Made by a program: the position numbers and the translations under genes. The notes below the pieces were generated by a model. The model made no database searches and was not told where the DNA came from. It saw nothing but the letters and a program-made list of their open reading frames with translations. Positions 1-8,928 of a stretch of DNA of 64,000 nt are shown here, piece after piece (position 1 is the first letter of the stretch; every line of letters starts with the position of its first letter). The DNA lies in contig NZ_FOTB01000001.1 in NCBI RefSeq assembly GCF_900114445.1, forward strand, positions 740,937 to 804,936, read 5' to 3'. The stretch is from Salinicoccus halodurans (GTDB lineage: Bacteria > Bacillota > Bacilli > Staphylococcales > Salinicoccaceae).

Positions 1-470
1 CTTTTGACGCTGAAAAATGGGATATCCTCCCTGAAGATGAATGGCGCAGGATGCGCATAGCGCTCGAAGAAGCGGCGCTCTATGATAAAGAAGTGGAAAT
101 ATATGCTTCGGATATAGATGAACGCATGATACAGATCGCGCGTGATAATGCCATGGAAGTCGGACTGGATGATAATATCCGGTTCGAAGTGAAGGATGTC
201 CATGACCTGTACATCAGGGAGGACGCTGTACAGATGGTGACGAACCCGCCTTACGGTGAAAGGATCGGGGAGGCAAAAGCAGTGGAGGATATGTACCGCA
301 AAGTCGGGAAACTGATGAAATCCAATGCTGCGCTCAGCGTCTACCTGATGACCTCCAACAAGGAATTCGAACATCTGGTCGGACAGAAGGCGACTAAGCG
401 CAGAAAGCTCTTCAACGGATATATTGAAACGACATTCTTCCAATACTGGGGAAAGCGGGCTGAAGACTGA
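1..470 (+). CDS. Class I SAM-dependent RNA methyltransferase, C-terminal part (partial at window start)
   Basis: The reading frame is open from base 3, so the gene starts outside the window. The visible part is the C-terminal Rossmann methyltransferase domain: an acidic strand (ASDID) that would hold the SAM ribose, and the NPPYGER motif IV typical of the RlmL/RlmK/YpsC family that modifies a 23S rRNA guanine. The THUMP domain expected upstream cannot be seen. The stop at 468-470 touches the next gene's GTG start, which suggests co-transcription. Known for the family: 23S rRNA N2-guanine methylation. The exact target site here is inference. Confidence 0.85.
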   Translation, partial: FDAEKWDILPEDEWRRMRIALEEAALYDKEVEIYASDIDERMIQIARDNAMEVGLDDNIRFEVKDVHDLYIREDAVQMVTNPPYGERIGEAKAVEDMYRKVGKLMKSNAALSVYLMTSNKEFEHLVGQKATKRRKLFNGYIETTFFQYWGKRAED

Positions 471-3400
471 GTGAAGCATTCATCGACACTTGAGATTTTA
501 TACAAGCTGAAAAAGGAAATACTCAAATCGGATAACGCAGTACTCGTGTCACAGATTGATCACGCCATTATGAAGACATACAGGGATCAGCTGGTGTTTT
601 CATTCATCGGGCATTATTCCGCAGGGAAATCAAGCCTGATCAACCATCTGCTTGACCAGGATATCCTCCCTTCATCCCCGGTGCCGACAACAAGCAACAC
701 GGTTTCCGTCCAGATCGGGGAATCCGAAGAGATCAAGGCATTCATCGACCAGTACAAATATCTTCCGCTCGAGAGCTATGAGGCGCTCCGGGAACTGAAC
801 ACGAAGGATCTGGATATAACATCTATTGAAATGGATGTCAGACATCCTGTATTCAAAGACCGGACGGTCTTCCAGGACACCCCCGGCGTCGACTCCGGTA
901 CCCGGGGCCACGAAGAAAGCGCAAGCCGCTTCCTCCTGAACAGTGATTACATATTCTTCACTGTGGAATACAACCACGTCGAGAGTGAACACAATCTGAA
1001 GCTTCTCAAGGAGATATCAAGTCTCGGGATTCCTTTCGCCCTTGTCATCAACCAGGTCGATAAACATGATGATAACGAACTGGCCATGGAAACTTTCCTG
1101 TCACGGATCCGGTCGACGCTCGCCCAATGGAAAATCGAGCCGCTGGACGTCTTCACTACGACGATCTATGACTCCCCCTACAATGAAATCACTGAAATGA
1201 CCCGGCTGATTTCTGAAATAGAGGAGGGCCGTGAGTCATACAAGAAGAAGTACCACGACCGCATCATCTTAAATATCGAAGACAGGCAGCTGCAGTATAT
1301 TCATGATCAGCTTGCCGGGGTTTATTCAAAACAGCCCGATGCAGAAGATAAAGACCCGGACGAAGTCGCACGGCATATCTCCTATCTTGAAACCGAGATC
1401 AAAAATGACCGGCTGGCCAGCCTTCATGAGGACGGAGATGCGTTGAAGGCGTATGTCAAAGAGCGTTCGAGGGAGATTGCGAAAAACAGCTATCTGTATC
1501 CCCATTCAGTCAAAAGCGCCATCACCGATTTCCTGAAGGTGATTTCAGGGGACATACAGGCCGGCGGCCTGTTCGGCAGAAAAAAGAAGCAGCAGGCGCT
1601 GTACACCGGCTCTTTGAATAAAATAGGTGACAATATCGAACCGGTCATCCGCACAGAGATCGATGCTCCCGTCAACAGCCTGTTCGGTGAACTCGGACTG
1701 ACCGGCAGCCCGTTCAGATATATATGGGATGATACCCTCTTGCACGAAGAGGAGATCACCACGCTGAGCAGCACGTATATACTGAATTACCTGGATAAGC
1801 TGAAACGCGCCATGGAAAAAGATATTTCAGACCAGGCCCTCAGGCACCTCGCCACGCTTGACGCGGAAAATGTCCAGAATACGCAGTCGGAAGGCACATC
1901 TGCTGACGCGCTCGAAGATTATAAGAGGGTTGAATCTCTGCTCAGACTGAAAGAATCGGTGGAAACGACCAACTACAGGCATTTTTATATCCACATGGAT
2001 GACGAGCTCGATAAACTGGATCTTGCCGAACCGGTGCAATATGACTTTGAAGAGACTGCCGGAGAAGAAGCCGCCGAAGCGGGTGACTATCATGCAGAGG
2101 AAGAAGCGGTGATTGACACCGCCCCGTTCCGGAGAGTCAGCACACTGCTCGAAGACTATCCGAGACATGAGCGGTTCAGCCGGGTGTTCAAAGATAAACT
2201 CGCGCGCATTGACGAAGGCCTTGTGAACATCAGCGTGTTCGGGGGCTTCAGCGCCGGGAAGACGACATTCATCAATGCCCTGATGGGCTCGGCGAGACTC
2301 AAGACAAGTCCGAATCCAACAACCGCTGCCATCACGGAAATCAACAATGCAGAAGAAAGTTATGCAGTATATAAACGGGAAGCCGATCTGACGGATACAC
2401 TGCAGGTGATTACGAACCGGGAAGGTGAGTCGGTACAGGACTACATGCCATGGCTGAAACGTCACCGCAACAGCGTGACCGAAGCATATATGCCGTTTGT
2501 CAACGGTGTGTACCACAACTATGATGCGTATAGATCTCATCTGGGAGAAAAAATACCGATTTCGTCCGATGACCTGATATTCAAGATCAGTTCCGACCAT
2601 GATGCCATCTTCATCCATAAAGCGCTGCTGTCCATCAGGAACGACCTTACCGAAAGGTTCACGATCGTTGATTCCCCTGGAATAAACTCCATCAACCAGC
2701 GGCATACGAAAGAGACGCATAACATCATCGCAAACAGCGATCTGATCATCTATGTCTCCTACTATAACCATGTATTCAGCCGTTCGGATGAAAGTTTCCT
2801 CAAGTACATCCAGTCGATTAAGGGCAGGAACTTCCCTATCATATTCATCATCAATGCGGTGGACCTGATGCGCTCGGAGAGTGACAAGGAAAAAGTGATC
2901 GGCTACATGGCAAAGTCCCTCAGACGCCTTGAGATCAAAAATGTGATTTTCCCGCTGTCCAGTAAACGGGCACTCGAAACCGGAGACGCAGGATTCAATG
3001 CGGCAAAGGCCGGCATCATAGAACTTGCAGAGAAGAATGCTGCGAAAATGCAGCTGACCTCGCTTGAAGAGACGAAGGCGCAGCTTGAAGCGGCACTTGA
3101 AAGCAACATCAGAAGATATGACAACCAGCAGGAAGAACTCGCAAGCATCGAGAAAACGCGGAGAGATCTGCTGGAGGACCTGGAGTCTCATACTGCAATG
3201 GATATCGTGCCTTTGCTGGACCAGGAAATTGATATCATCCTTTCCCATATTGACAGGCAGCTTGAACTTAAACTGTATGACCACCTTAAAGGGCTGGTGA
3301 CCGTGTCCGACATGGGGGACAGGAAGTACATGTCGAAAAATGAAGCTTTCCTGAAAAACGACATCAACCAGTTTTTAAGTATAGAAGCGGCCACGAGCTT

Positions 3401-3845
3401 CAATGCCATATACAGAAAAGCAGATGCTGAGTACGATCAGCTGGTCAGGCAGTTCAATGAACGGCTGAAGGAAGCCAATACGGCGGAGACTCTGGATACG
3501 CCTGCTGTAGAGGAAGAGCAGCTGGAAATCTCCATTGATTCCGGCGTTCTGAGTGAACATCAAAAACCATTGAACCAGGCGCGGAACAGCACGAAGGCAT
3601 TCAGGGATCAGCTGCTCAGCCTCTCAACGGCATTGACGCACTCCATAGACCACACGTCGCTGAGGGAAGATATGGAACAGATGACCCGTAAATATATGAC
3701 ACTGAAAGATGAGGCATCCGGTGAGAGAAAACAAAAACTGCTGGTCTCACTTACAGAACCGCTGCCTGAGATCAGTGAGACGGATTATAAAGAAGATAGA
3801 TCGCTTCTTGACGCGATGAAGGATACAGAAGAGGTGAGAATGTAA
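471..3845 (+). CDS. dynA: Two-headed bacterial dynamin-like GTPase (DynA/YpbR family)
   Basis: The protein has 1124 residues and two complete dynamin GTPase heads. Head 1 has a P-loop GHYSAGKSS at residues 47-55 and a DTPG switch at 136-139. Head 2 has GGFSAGKTT at 591-599 and DSPG at 734-737. Long helical stalk regions follow each head. B. subtilis DynA is also a fused double dynamin (about 1190 residues); it tethers and fuses membranes and helps against membrane stress and phage. The GTG start directly abuts the upstream stop. The next gene overlaps its stop by one base, so these genes are probably one transcript. Membrane association is inferred from the family. Confidence 0.9.
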   Translation: MKHSSTLEILYKLKKEILKSDNAVLVSQIDHAIMKTYRDQLVFSFIGHYSAGKSSLINHLLDQDILPSSPVPTTSNTVSVQIGESEEIKAFIDQYKYLPLESYEALRELNTKDLDITSIEMDVRHPVFKDRTVFQDTPGVDSGTRGHEESASRFLLNSDYIFFTVEYNHVESEHNLKLLKEISSLGIPFALVINQVDKHDDNELAMETFLSRIRSTLAQWKIEPLDVFTTTIYDSPYNEITEMTRLISEIEEGRESYKKKYHDRIILNIEDRQLQYIHDQLAGVYSKQPDAEDKDPDEVARHISYLETEIKNDRLASLHEDGDALKAYVKERSREIAKNSYLYPHSVKSAITDFLKVISGDIQAGGLFGRKKKQQALYTGSLNKIGDNIEPVIRTEIDAPVNSLFGELGLTGSPFRYIWDDTLLHEEEITTLSSTYILNYLDKLKRAMEKDISDQALRHLATLDAENVQNTQSEGTSADALEDYKRVESLLRLKESVETTNYRHFYIHMDDELDKLDLAEPVQYDFEETAGEEAAEAGDYHAEEEAVIDTAPFRRVSTLLEDYPRHERFSRVFKDKLARIDEGLVNISVFGGFSAGKTTFINALMGSARLKTSPNPTTAAITEINNAEESYAVYKREADLTDTLQVITNREGESVQDYMPWLKRHRNSVTEAYMPFVNGVYHNYDAYRSHLGEKIPISSDDLIFKISSDHDAIFIHKALLSIRNDLTERFTIVDSPGINSINQRHTKETHNIIANSDLIIYVSYYNHVFSRSDESFLKYIQSIKGRNFPIIFIINAVDLMRSESDKEKVIGYMAKSLRRLEIKNVIFPLSSKRALETGDAGFNAAKAGIIELAEKNAAKMQLTSLEETKAQLEAALESNIRRYDNQQEELASIEKTRRDLLEDLESHTAMDIVPLLDQEIDIILSHIDRQLELKLYDHLKGLVTVSDMGDRKYMSKNEAFLKNDINQFLSIEAATSFNAIYRKADAEYDQLVRQFNERLKEANTAETLDTPAVEEEQLEISIDSGVLSEHQKPLNQARNSTKAFRDQLLSLSTALTHSIDHTSLREDMEQMTRKYMTLKDEASGERKQKLLVSLTEPLPEISETDYKEDRSLLDAMKDTEEVRM

Positions 3846-4699
3846 TGATCATTAATGCACACTCATTAAATAAGCTGAGCGGTTCCACATTCACGCTTGC
3901 AGACTGCAGAAATGTCATGGATGACTTTGAAGCATCCCGTGAACTTGTCAGAAATGCTCCTGTAGAGGTCGCTGTCCATATCAGTCAGCGACCGTGGATG
4001 TTCAATGAAGACGGCATCAATGGCGGAAGGCATCCACTGCCGAAAGCCGGGGTGGTAGATACTTTATACCGGACTTTGAAAAATGTTGATAACGAAGTGA
4101 TCCTGTTTGCCGACGGGAACAGTTTTTTCCATACACGGCTGTATTACCTGTTCACACTCTACGGACACAAATCCTACTTATGGAATGACACGGTTGAAAA
4201 ACTCGAGCAGGCAATGGCAGACGTGCCGAGCGAAAGCAAATCTGCTGAGGACATCAGCATCCAGGCGGATATGAGGGAACCTTCGACAGATATATACCGT
4301 TCAATGGAAGACGTAAAGGAAGCCCACGACAGCCCCGGCGTCCTCCTGATCGATGTGAGGGCAAGAAACAGGTACCTCGGTCTCGAAGAGCCCATCGATT
4401 CAAAGAAGGGACATATTCCCGGAGCGGTCAATATACCGACACCAGCAATCTATAAAGACGGCCTGATCGATTTCGGAGCCCTCGGCTACCTGAAGAGCGT
4501 CCTGGACAAATACGACGAACTCATCGTCTACTGCGGTTCAGGTATGAGTGCGACCCCGATGTTTGTATTGCTGAGGGAAATGGGACTGCCTGTGAAACTC
4601 TACGGCGGCAGCTTCTCAGAATGGATCACAGACGACAGCAATGAAGTCGAGACGGGTGACACACCATTGAATGAAAGGATGGGCAGAACACATGGGTAA
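3845..4699 (+). CDS. Two-domain rhodanese-type sulfurtransferase
   Basis: 284 residues with the tandem rhodanese layout of thiosulfate and 3-mercaptopyruvate sulfurtransferases. The C-terminal domain carries the active-site loop CGSGMSAT with the persulfide-accepting Cys at residue 230, and the conserved LIDVRARNRY and GHIPGA segments. The N-terminal domain looks degenerate and has no obvious catalytic Cys loop. The ATG overlaps the dynamin stop by one base and is preceded by GAGGTGAG. Its last 8 bases overlap the exonuclease start. Substrate (thiosulfate or mercaptopyruvate) cannot be told from the sequence; the CGSG loop is closer to the mercaptopyruvate type. Confidence 0.85.
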   Translation: MIINAHSLNKLSGSTFTLADCRNVMDDFEASRELVRNAPVEVAVHISQRPWMFNEDGINGGRHPLPKAGVVDTLYRTLKNVDNEVILFADGNSFFHTRLYYLFTLYGHKSYLWNDTVEKLEQAMADVPSESKSAEDISIQADMREPSTDIYRSMEDVKEAHDSPGVLLIDVRARNRYLGLEEPIDSKKGHIPGAVNIPTPAIYKDGLIDFGALGYLKSVLDKYDELIVYCGSGMSATPMFVLLREMGLPVKLYGGSFSEWITDDSNEVETGDTPLNERMGRTHG

Positions 4700-5567
4700 T
4701 AATAAAACACTGGTCATTGATGGAATGGCACTTCTATTCCGCCACTTCTTTGCGACCAGCTTTCGTAACCAGTTCATGTATAACGCATCAGGTGTCCCGA
4801 CTAACGGGGTGCAGGGGATGGTCCGTCATACACTGAAACTTGTTGAAATGCTGAAGCCCGAAAGAATGGTCATCACATGGGATATGGGTTCTGAAACCAT
4901 CCGGAATGAATGGTTCCGGGATTATAAGAAGAACCGTCAGGCGCCGCCGGAAGAATTGATTCCGCAATTCGATTATGTAAAAGAAGTCATTGACGACATC
5001 GGGTTTTGCCAGACAGGCATCAAAGGCTATGAAGCCGATGATTTAATCGGAACTCTGTCACAGAAGTATGATGATCTCGTCATTGTCAGCGGTGACCGTG
5101 ATCTGCTGCAGCTGCTTGACGGCACTAACGATATATGGCTGACGAAGAAAGGCTTTACAGAATACAACGTCTACACACAGTCTGTATTCGAAGAACAATA
5201 TGGCATCCATCCGTCACAATTTGTAGATGTAAAGGCATTGATGGGCGACCCGGGAGACGGATACTACGGAGTAAAAGGCGTCGGTGAAAAAACTGCATTC
5301 AAGCTGATCCGTGAACACGGCAATATAGAGCAGCTGCTCCTGAACCTCGATAAACTGACACCTTCTGTACGGTCCAAGATAGAAGCGGACAGGGTCTCCC
5401 TTGAGATGTCTCTGCGCCTGGCTAAAATCATTACGGATGTACCGGTTGACATCAATTTTGTTGAAACGAAGTCGCCGCTTTCTATCAATCCGGTCGATAT
5501 CAAATCTGTACTGGATGGTCATAACCTTTCCATCAGCAGCAGATATGTGGACAGTCTCGATCTATGA
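4692..5567 (+). CDS. ypcP: 5'-3' exonuclease, FEN/PIN family (YpcP-like)
   Basis: 291 residues from the ATG at 4692, chosen over an in-frame ATG at 4671 because AAAGGATGGG sits just upstream and the protein then begins with the conserved strand TLVIDGMALLFRHFF. Metal-binding acidic motifs are visible in order: the first Asp in VIDG, EADDLIG, and SGDRDLLQL. The helix-hairpin-helix GVKGVGEKTAFKLI binds the DNA backbone. It corresponds to the stand-alone 5' nuclease domain of DNA polymerase I, with a presumed role in RNA primer and flap removal. It overlaps both the upstream sulfurtransferase and the downstream RNase H-like gene. Confidence 0.88.
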   Translation: MGNNKTLVIDGMALLFRHFFATSFRNQFMYNASGVPTNGVQGMVRHTLKLVEMLKPERMVITWDMGSETIRNEWFRDYKKNRQAPPEELIPQFDYVKEVIDDIGFCQTGIKGYEADDLIGTLSQKYDDLVIVSGDRDLLQLLDGTNDIWLTKKGFTEYNVYTQSVFEEQYGIHPSQFVDVKALMGDPGDGYYGVKGVGEKTAFKLIREHGNIEQLLLNLDKLTPSVRSKIEADRVSLEMSLRLAKIITDVPVDINFVETKSPLSINPVDIKSVLDGHNLSISSRYVDSLDL

Positions 5568-5959
5568 CGCTGGTCTATATTGATGCTGCAGCATCGCCGG
5601 ATCCGAAAATGGCGGCCGGGGCAGTGGTGTTCAAAGAAGACGGCAAGTCCTTTGAATATACTGTTTTCCTGGATGAAATGGACAACCATGAAGCGGAATG
5701 GGCGGTGCTTCTGTTTGCTGTCGGGAAAGCATTGGAACATGAGTTCACTTCCCTGATCATCCATACCGATTCCAAAGTGATTTCCGACAGTTTTGAAAAA
5801 GCCTTTGTCAGAAATCCTGTATTTAAACGGTATTATGATGAAATAGCAGAGCAGCTCAGCCTTTTCCAATTGTTTCTGGTGAGCTGGACGCCGCGCAAGA
5901 AAAACAAACGCGCAGATGAACTTGCAAAAGAAACACTGTATAAACACAGAAAAGGGTGA
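5564..5959 (+). CDS. RNase H-like protein (YpeP/YpdQ type)
   Basis: 131 residues with the ribonuclease HI fold. The carboxylates are recognisable: Asp in VYIDAAA, Glu in NHEAEWAV, Asp in IHTDSKVI, and a final Asp in KNKRADELAK. The usual second glycine-rich turn (DGG) is replaced by DAAASPDP, so catalytic activity is likely but not certain. The ATG forms a 4-base ATGA overlap with the exonuclease stop. Pairing of a 5' exonuclease with an RNase H-like protein suggests a role in RNA primer removal (inference). A terminator hairpin starts inside its stop region. Confidence 0.78.
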   Translation: MTLVYIDAAASPDPKMAAGAVVFKEDGKSFEYTVFLDEMDNHEAEWAVLLFAVGKALEHEFTSLIIHTDSKVISDSFEKAFVRNPVFKRYYDEIAEQLSLFQLFLVSWTPRKKNKRADELAKETLYKHRKG

Positions 5960-5983
5960 CCCGAAGCGGATCATCCTTTTTTT
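5954..5983 (+). terminator. Rho-independent terminator after the dynamin-RNase H operon
   Basis: A nine-pair imperfect stem (GGGTGACCC with GGATCATCC, one mismatch, one wobble) is followed by seven T. The 5' arm overlaps the RNase H-like stop codon. Confidence 0.65.
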
Positions 5984-6024
5984 ATCGCTGCTGATTATGT
6001 ATAATTGGTTAAGGAGGTTGAAAT

Positions 6025-6198
6025 GTGAACACCGAAGTTTTGGATAAGATCAACAATCTTGAAGAGAAATATTGTCGTGACTGCATCCTCAAAATACTCA
6101 ACCGGCAGCAGGGCAGCAAAACGACTGCACATAATTTCTGTATACATGAATGTTCCGTAGGTAAACAGATACGGGCACATGGCAACAATTTGCAATAG
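6025..6198 (+). CDS. Small HCIx2C-type zinc-finger protein (57 aa)
   Basis: A 57-residue protein that starts with GTG at 6025 behind a strong AAGGAGG. Cysteines at 17 and 20 (CRDC) and the HNFCIHEC segment (H36, C39, C43) form a small zinc site like the zinc-finger family PF10782 found in Bacillales. Basic and hydrophilic elsewhere; no membrane segment. Its stop at 6196-6198 overlaps the ribosome site of the downstream cvfC gene, so the two are probably co-transcribed. Function in this family is not established. Gene reality is supported by the strong RBS, spaced cysteines and tight packing. Confidence 0.75.
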   Translation: MNTEVLDKINNLEEKYCRDCILKILNRQQGSKTTAHNFCIHECSVGKQIRAHGNNLQ

Positions 6199-6208
6199 GA
6201 GGATCATA

Positions 6209-6493
6209 ATGGAAATTGTAAGAATTGAACCCACACCAAGTCCGAACACTATGAAAATTACTGTAAATGAAGAAAAGGCTGAGATGAAGTCTTCAACTTA
6301 CAGAGAGGTGTCTGATGATGCCCCTGATTTCATCAATCGTATTTTAAAGCTTGAAGATGTAAAAAGCGTATTCCATGCACTTGACTTCATTTCTGTGGAT
6401 AAATCCCCGAAAGTAGATTGGGAAACATTGATTCCCAAGATAGAAGAAACTTTTGCAGGCGGAACAGAAGATGTAAAAAAAAACTTGAATTAG
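6209..6493 (+). CDS. cvfC: CvfC N-terminal part: NifU-N-like domain, frame ends after an A9 tract
   Basis: 94 residues from ATG 6209 (AGGAGG upstream; the in-frame ATG at 6179 lacks one). The sequence starts MEIVRIEPTPSPNTMK and matches, as I remember it, the N-terminus of S. aureus conserved virulence factor C, a single protein of about 374 residues. Here the frame stops at TAG 6491-6493, just after a run of nine A (6475-6483). The rest of CvfC continues in the -1 frame. One extra A would restore one full-length protein of about 369 residues. Whether this is a sequencing error, a real mutation, or programmed slippage cannot be decided from sequence alone. Confidence 0.8.
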   Translation: MEIVRIEPTPSPNTMKITVNEEKAEMKSSTYREVSDDAPDFINRILKLEDVKSVFHALDFISVDKSPKVDWETLIPKIEETFAGGTEDVKKNLN

Positions 6494-7317
6494 ATCAACA
6501 TTATGGTGAAGTCACTACACAGGTGCTCACTTTTAAAAATATTCCATATCAAATCAAACTGGACGACGGAGAAGAACACCGCCGTCAGCTGCCGGATCGT
6601 TTCATCGAGGCTGTAAGCGCGGCCACGCTTCCGGAAGACAACATCATCCTCTTGCGTAAATGGGAAGACTACGGCATCCGTTACGGCGAGCCTTCAGACA
6701 TATTCGTGGAAGTATCTGAAGAAATCGAAGCTCTTTACAACGCAGAACAACTCACACGTCTGGTGGAAGAGGCAAAGACAAAACAAACACCCGAACCTAA
6801 ACGATATTTCAATGTATCAGTGGAAGATTTTAAATCCAGAGATGATTGGAAAGAGCGTCTGTGGCTCCTGGACCATATGGAAACGCCGACGCCGGAAGAT
6901 TATGAAGTGCTCGGTCTGGCTCTTGAAGATGAAAAGATGCAGGTCCGCAGAGAAGCCGTCAGCCTCCTTGCCATGATAGAGGAGAAGGAAACCCTGCCAT
7001 ATCTGAAGATCGGCCTCAATGATAAGTCTGTCCCTGTCAGGCGTACCGCAGGAGATGCATACAGTGACCTTGGTTTTGAAGAAGGGCTGTCTGATATGTA
7101 TAACGCACTCGGTGATAAAAGTCCGATTGTACGCTGGCGTGCTGCCATGTTCATATATGAAACAGGCACTGAAGAAAGTCTGCCGCACCTGAAGGCGCAT
7201 CAGGAAGACAGCCAGTATGATGTGAAACTTCAGATAGAGATGGCCATTGCCAGGATAGAACAGGGTGAAGAGGCGCTTGGAAGCGTCTGGAAACAAATTC
7301 AGGAAAGGGAGCGTTAA
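6418..7317 (+). CDS. cvfC: CvfC C-terminal part: HEAT-repeat-like virulence factor C region
   Basis: The open frame runs from 6418, but CvfC-like sequence only begins after the A9 tract at about 6484, with [20 protein letters not shown]. No start codon with a ribosome site precedes it, so independent translation is unlikely. It contains alpha-helical HEAT-like repeats, for example around [20 protein letters not shown] and [12 protein letters not shown]. It ends [13 protein letters not shown], very close to S. aureus CvfC. In S. aureus, CvfC mutation lowers virulence and hemolysin production; the molecular role is unknown. Conservation on both sides of the shift argues that the break is recent, erroneous, or bypassed. 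Confidence 0.8.
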   Translation: MGNIDSQDRRNFCRRNRRCKKKLELDQHYGEVTTQVLTFKNIPYQIKLDDGEEHRRQLPDRFIEAVSAATLPEDNIILLRKWEDYGIRYGEPSDIFVEVSEEIEALYNAEQLTRLVEEAKTKQTPEPKRYFNVSVEDFKSRDDWKERLWLLDHMETPTPEDYEVLGLALEDEKMQVRREAVSLLAMIEEKETLPYLKIGLNDKSVPVRRTAGDAYSDLGFEEGLSDMYNALGDKSPIVRWRAAMFIYETGTEESLPHLKAHQEDSQYDVKLQIEMAIARIEQGEEALGSVWKQIQERER

Positions 7318-7318
7318 A

Positions 7319-7756
7319 ATGAATCCTTATGATGCATATATGAAAGAGATTGCCCAGCCCATGCGTGATGAATTGACACATCAGGAATTTGAAGATCTGA
7401 CGACAGTTGAATCTGTCGACCGTTTCATGGAAAATATAGATGATAATGAAACGGCATTTGTCGTGGTAAACAGTGTATGTGGATGTGCAGCAGGTCTCGC
7501 CAGACCGGCCGCTGTCACAGTTGCAGATCAGAATCCGATCAAGCCGACTAAAAAAGCGACTGTATTCGCGGGCCAGGATAAAGAAGCGACTGAGAAAATG
7601 CGTGAGTATATCGGACAAGTGCCATCCAGCCCTTCCATGGCACTCTTCAAAGGAAAAGATCTGGTGCATTTCATTCCCCGTGAACATATTGAAGGCCGGG
7701 AGATAGAAGATATCATGATGGACATTAAAGAAAGCTTTGACGAAAACTGCTCATAA
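7319..7756 (+). CDS. brxA: Bacilliredoxin (BrxA/YphP family)
   Basis: 145 residues, the usual family length, from ATG 7319 (GGAAAGGGAG upstream; the ATG at 7265 lies inside cvfC). The catalytic CGC motif is at residues 54-56 (VCGCAAG), followed by conserved ARPA. Bacilliredoxins remove bacillithiol from S-bacillithiolated proteins after oxidative stress. The position directly after cvfC and before thyA is the same as in S. aureus, which supports BrxA rather than BrxB. It ends in a strong bidirectional terminator. Confidence 0.92.
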   Translation: MNPYDAYMKEIAQPMRDELTHQEFEDLTTVESVDRFMENIDDNETAFVVVNSVCGCAAGLARPAAVTVADQNPIKPTKKATVFAGQDKEATEKMREYIGQVPSSPSMALFKGKDLVHFIPREHIEGREIEDIMMDIKESFDENCS

Positions 7757-7757
7757 T

Positions 7758-7793
7758 AAAAAACAGGAAAGGCAGCGCCTTTCCTGTTTTTTA
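7758..7793. terminator. Bidirectional terminator after brxA
   Basis: A perfect stem (AAACAGGAAAGGC with GCCTTTCCTGTTT, loop AGC) with A-rich and T-rich flanks can end brxA on the plus strand and the small minus-strand ORF at 7807-7878. Confidence 0.88.
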
Positions 7794-7806
7794 TCCAAGG
7801 ATTGGA

Positions 7807-7878
7807 TTACTCATATATGCACATAGAAACCATATAAAAAGATAATAGTATGAGGCCGATTGCCATGATAATTTCCAT
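7807..7878 (-). CDS. Possible 23-residue hydrophobic micropeptide
   Basis: On the minus strand an ATG at 7878 has GGAGAG eight bases upstream and encodes 23 residues, mostly a single hydrophobic helix (MAIGLILLSFYMV) with a short charged end, stopping just before the shared terminator. It lies in the otherwise empty gap between brxA and thyA. Size, RBS spacing and terminator placement fit a membrane micropeptide. No homologue is recognised; it could be chance. Confidence 0.4.
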   Translation of the reverse strand: MEIIMAIGLILLSFYMVSMCIYE

Positions 7879-7902
7879 AAGCCACTCTCCAGACACTTGT
7901 GA

Positions 7903-7931
7903 TTGTAATATATTCATATCAATTATATATA
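7903..7931 (+). promoter_or_regulatory. Predicted sigma-A promoter of thyA-dfrA operon
   Basis: TTGTAA (7903-7908) and TATATA (7926-7931) are separated by 17 bases, upstream of thyA at a plausible distance. Confidence 0.5.
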
Positions 7932-7962
7932 AAAAACGCAGAAAAAGAAAGAGGGGGATTGC

Positions 7963-8916
7963 ATGAATCACTTTGATGCGGCATACCATGAATTGCTAGA
8001 GAAGATTTTAAATGAAGGGCAATATAAAGATGACAGGACCGGAACAGGGACATATTCCATATTTGGCCATCAGATGAGATTTGATATGAGAAACGGATTC
8101 CCGATGCTGACGACGAAGAAAGTCCTCTTCAAAATGCTGGCGACAGAACTTGTATGGTTCATAAGAGGGGATACGAATATAAAATTCCTTCTTCAATACA
8201 ATAATAATATCTGGAATGAGTGGGCATTTAAAAAATGGGTGGAGTCGGATGAATATACCGGTCCGGATATGACCGATTTCGGCAACCGGGCGCTCCAGGA
8301 TGATGCATTCAAAGAAATTTATAAAAAAGAAATGGACAAGTTCAAATCACGCATTTTAGAAGATGATGCATTCGCAGAAAAATATGGTGATCTTGGCAAT
8401 GTCTACGGCAGACAGTGGCGGGCATGGGAAGGACCGGACGGCACTTTTACCGATCAGCTGAAAAATGTTGTGGAAAGTATTCGGAACAATCCCAATTCGA
8501 GAAGGCATATTGTCACTGCCTGGAATCCTTCAGAGATCGATTCCATGGCTCTGCCGCCCTGCCATGCATTCTTCCAGTTCTATGTGAATGATGGCAAACT
8601 CAGTCTGCAGCTGTATCAGAGAAGCGCTGATGTTTTCCTGGGTGTACCATTCAACATCGCAAGCTACGCCTTGCTGCTCCACCTGGTGGCACGGGAATGC
8701 AATCTTGAACCAGCAGACTTTGTTCATACATTCGGGGACGCTCATATTTACAGCAACCACCTGGATGCTGTAAATACCCAGCTTTCAAGAGACAGCTACA
8801 AAGCACCGAATATCAGGATCAACAGCGATAAATCCATGTTTGATATTGAATATGAGGACATTGAAGTAGTGGATTATGAATTCCATCCCCATATCAAAGC
8901 ACCGATTGCAGTATAG
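7963..8916 (+). CDS. thyA: Thymidylate synthase ThyA
   Basis: 317 residues, full length. It makes dTMP from dUMP using methylene-tetrahydrofolate as methyl donor and reductant. The catalytic Cys200 lies in [12 protein letters not shown]; the phosphate-binding [16 protein letters not shown] and the N-terminal [12 protein letters not shown] loop are intact. The RBS AGAGGGGG precedes ATG 7963. DHFR follows 12 bases downstream, which couples dTMP synthesis to regeneration of tetrahydrofolate, as in other Firmicutes. Confidence 0.97.
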   Translation: MNHFDAAYHELLEKILNEGQYKDDRTGTGTYSIFGHQMRFDMRNGFPMLTTKKVLFKMLATELVWFIRGDTNIKFLLQYNNNIWNEWAFKKWVESDEYTGPDMTDFGNRALQDDAFKEIYKKEMDKFKSRILEDDAFAEKYGDLGNVYGRQWRAWEGPDGTFTDQLKNVVESIRNNPNSRRHIVTAWNPSEIDSMALPPCHAFFQFYVNDGKLSLQLYQRSADVFLGVPFNIASYALLLHLVARECNLEPADFVHTFGDAHIYSNHLDAVNTQLSRDSYKAPNIRINSDKSMFDIEYEDIEVVDYEFHPHIKAPIAV

Positions 8917-8928
8917 GAGGTAATATCA

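Noticed and set aside
1827-3284. 485-residue minus-strand ORF
   Set aside because: It is fully antisense to the dynamin gene, has no recognisable domain, and mirrors the codon structure of the true gene.
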